Positions 63,230 through 64,000 of a stretch of DNA of 64,000 bases are shown piece by piece. The position numbers were made by a program, and so were the translations under genes. Origin of the DNA: Roseivirga seohaensis (lineage in GTDB: Bacteria > Bacteroidota > Bacteroidia > Cytophagales > Cyclobacteriaceae). Position 1 is the first letter of the stretch; the number at the start of each line of letters is the position of its first letter. The stretch is from the NCBI RefSeq assembly GCF_001592945.1, contig NZ_LRPB01000048.1, positions 372,001 to 436,000 of the forward strand, written 5' to 3'. Under the pieces are notes generated by a model. The model was not told the origin of the DNA. It made no database searches and saw nothing but the letters and a program-made list of their open reading frames with translations.

Positions 63230-64000
63230 GTGAACAGAGAACGGTTTAATCAACTTCTTGGAAACCTACACCAAGTCACCAATGAGGACATTAAATCGCT
63301 CAATGATCTGCGTAAAAAGTATCCTTTTTTTCAAACACCCTACGTAATAGTTGCCAAGGCACTTAAAGATCGAGATCATCCAAAAACAGATGCTTTCATT
63401 AAAAAAGCTGCCATCTACTCTCCTAACAGGGCTCATTTAAAGAAAATAATTCTTGGCGAAATAAGCTTTGAAGCCCCTCAAGAGAATACAATCCAGAAAA
63501 AGCAGGTTAAGGCAATTGAAACCCCAGAAACTACAAAGGAAATAGTTACCCCAAAAGCTGAAACTGAGACAGAAACAGTAACTAAAGAAGCTATTTCTAA
63601 GACTGACAAAAATGAACAACAAGAAGAACCTCTTGCTACTCAAACATTAGATCAGAAAACCCCAGAGATCAATCAGTTGGAAAAAGACTTATTGGAGATT
63701 AAAGAACGAAAACTCCGATTGGCAAAGATGTTTGAAGGACAAGAAGACACAAAGAAAATCAAACCCCAGACAACTCCGCAAAGCAACAAGTCTCAGGTAG
63801 AATTGATAGAAAAATTCATTCAAAATGAACCTCGTTTTGAAAACAAAAAGGGTATTAACGAGGAGAATGAGTACACGCAAGAAGACCTCGCAGCCAAGCA
63901 CATGAAGTCTAAAGACGAGTTCGTTACTGAAACTTTAGCCAAATTATTACTGAAACAAAAAAAATATACCAGGGCTATTGACATTTATAAAAAACTAAGC
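63230..64000 (+). CDS. Hypothetical protein with TPR-like C-terminus, cut by the window edge
   Basis: 257 codons are present, starting at GTG; translation stays open to the last base. The start MNRERFNQLLGNLHQVTNED has no in-frame ATG nearby and fits relatives in the same locus. Residues 1-75 are helical (LRKKYPFFQTPYVIVAKAL), 80-180 are low-complexity and rich in Glu, Lys and Thr, and the end (AKLLLKQKKYTRAIDIYKKLS) looks like a TPR. In Bacteroidota this gene usually lies between lptE and secG. Function unknown. Confidence 0.8.
   Translation, partial: MNRERFNQLLGNLHQVTNEDIKSLNDLRKKYPFFQTPYVIVAKALKDRDHPKTDAFIKKAAIYSPNRAHLKKIILGEISFEAPQENTIQKKQVKAIETPETTKEIVTPKAETETETVTKEAISKTDKNEQQEEPLATQTLDQKTPEINQLEKDLLEIKERKLRLAKMFEGQEDTKKIKPQTTPQSNKSQVELIEKFIQNEPRFENKKGINEENEYTQEDLAAKHMKSKDEFVTETLAKLLLKQKKYTRAIDIYKKLS

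Noticed and set aside
1-64000. tRNA genes, CRISPR arrays, insertion sequences, prophage or integrases
   Set aside because: Looked for T-loop motifs, regularly spaced repeats and transposase or integrase genes on both strands; none seen.

Overview
The window looks like a chromosomal segment of a marine or aerobic Bacteroidota, most likely a member of the Cytophagales (Roseivirga/Marivirga-like). This is inferred from AT-rich coding DNA, the promoter element TAnnTTTG ahead of several genes, weak Shine-Dalgarno signals, a Na+-NQR, large FtsX-type permeases, an RND pump fused to an outer-membrane factor, and the miaB / sigma-54 activator / lptE order typical of the phylum. I saw no tRNA, rRNA, CRISPR array, insertion sequence or prophage. 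About 55 protein genes fill the window, and most are housekeeping.

Layout. 0-3.5 kb: minus-strand nqrA-nqrB-nqrC-nqrD (cut at the left edge) behind one good promoter. 3.5-7 kb: ispH-cmk, a nitrilase and a coiled-coil protein with an HPD motif. 7-13.3 kb: small membrane protein, GNAT acetyltransferase, a TolB-propeller/amidohydrolase fusion, a Xre/RES toxin-antitoxin pair, a PRC-barrel protein and a 63-residue coiled coil. 13.3-26 kb: FtsX permease, fatty acid desaturase, Pif1/RecD-like helicase, two different L,D-transpeptidases around a PepSY-like protein, an OmpA-type lipoprotein and an MFS exporter. 26-34.7 kb: glycerophosphodiesterase, then a heavy-metal efflux locus (response regulator, kinase, CzcA-TolC fusion, CusB-type adaptor). 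35-41.4 kb: a receiver-only protein and two large paralogous multi-PAS kinases. 41.4-44.5 kb: LLM oxidoreductase, lipoprotein, serine hydrolase. 45-49.8 kb: a second two-component pair, a secreted small protein, a SulP transporter and a beta carbonic anhydrase. 49.9-56.2 kb: fabI, ispE, an M23 peptidase, and an isoquinoline-oxidoreductase-like molybdoenzyme pair with an unknown lipoprotein. 56.2-59 kb: proC-proB-proA on the minus strand. 59.3-64 kb: small protein, miaB, sigma-54 activator, lptE and a TPR-like protein cut by the right edge.

The least explained signals are regulatory. Around the metal-efflux operon the nonamer TAAGGAAAC recurs on an exact 11-bp period, both ahead of the regulator gene and at the kinase/pump junction. 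A similar 11-bp direct repeat (TTCTAAT) sits between the second two-component pair and the secreted-protein/SulP/carbonic-anhydrase genes. A perfect 14-bp inverted repeat with a 52-nt loop starts a few bases after a good -7 element in the ispE/M23 gap and could be a small structured RNA. A terminator-like hairpin with a minus-strand U-tract and a 10-bp palindrome lie in the 500-bp gap before the second response regulator, with no minus-strand gene to serve. No clearly new multi-gene defence or biosynthetic system is visible.
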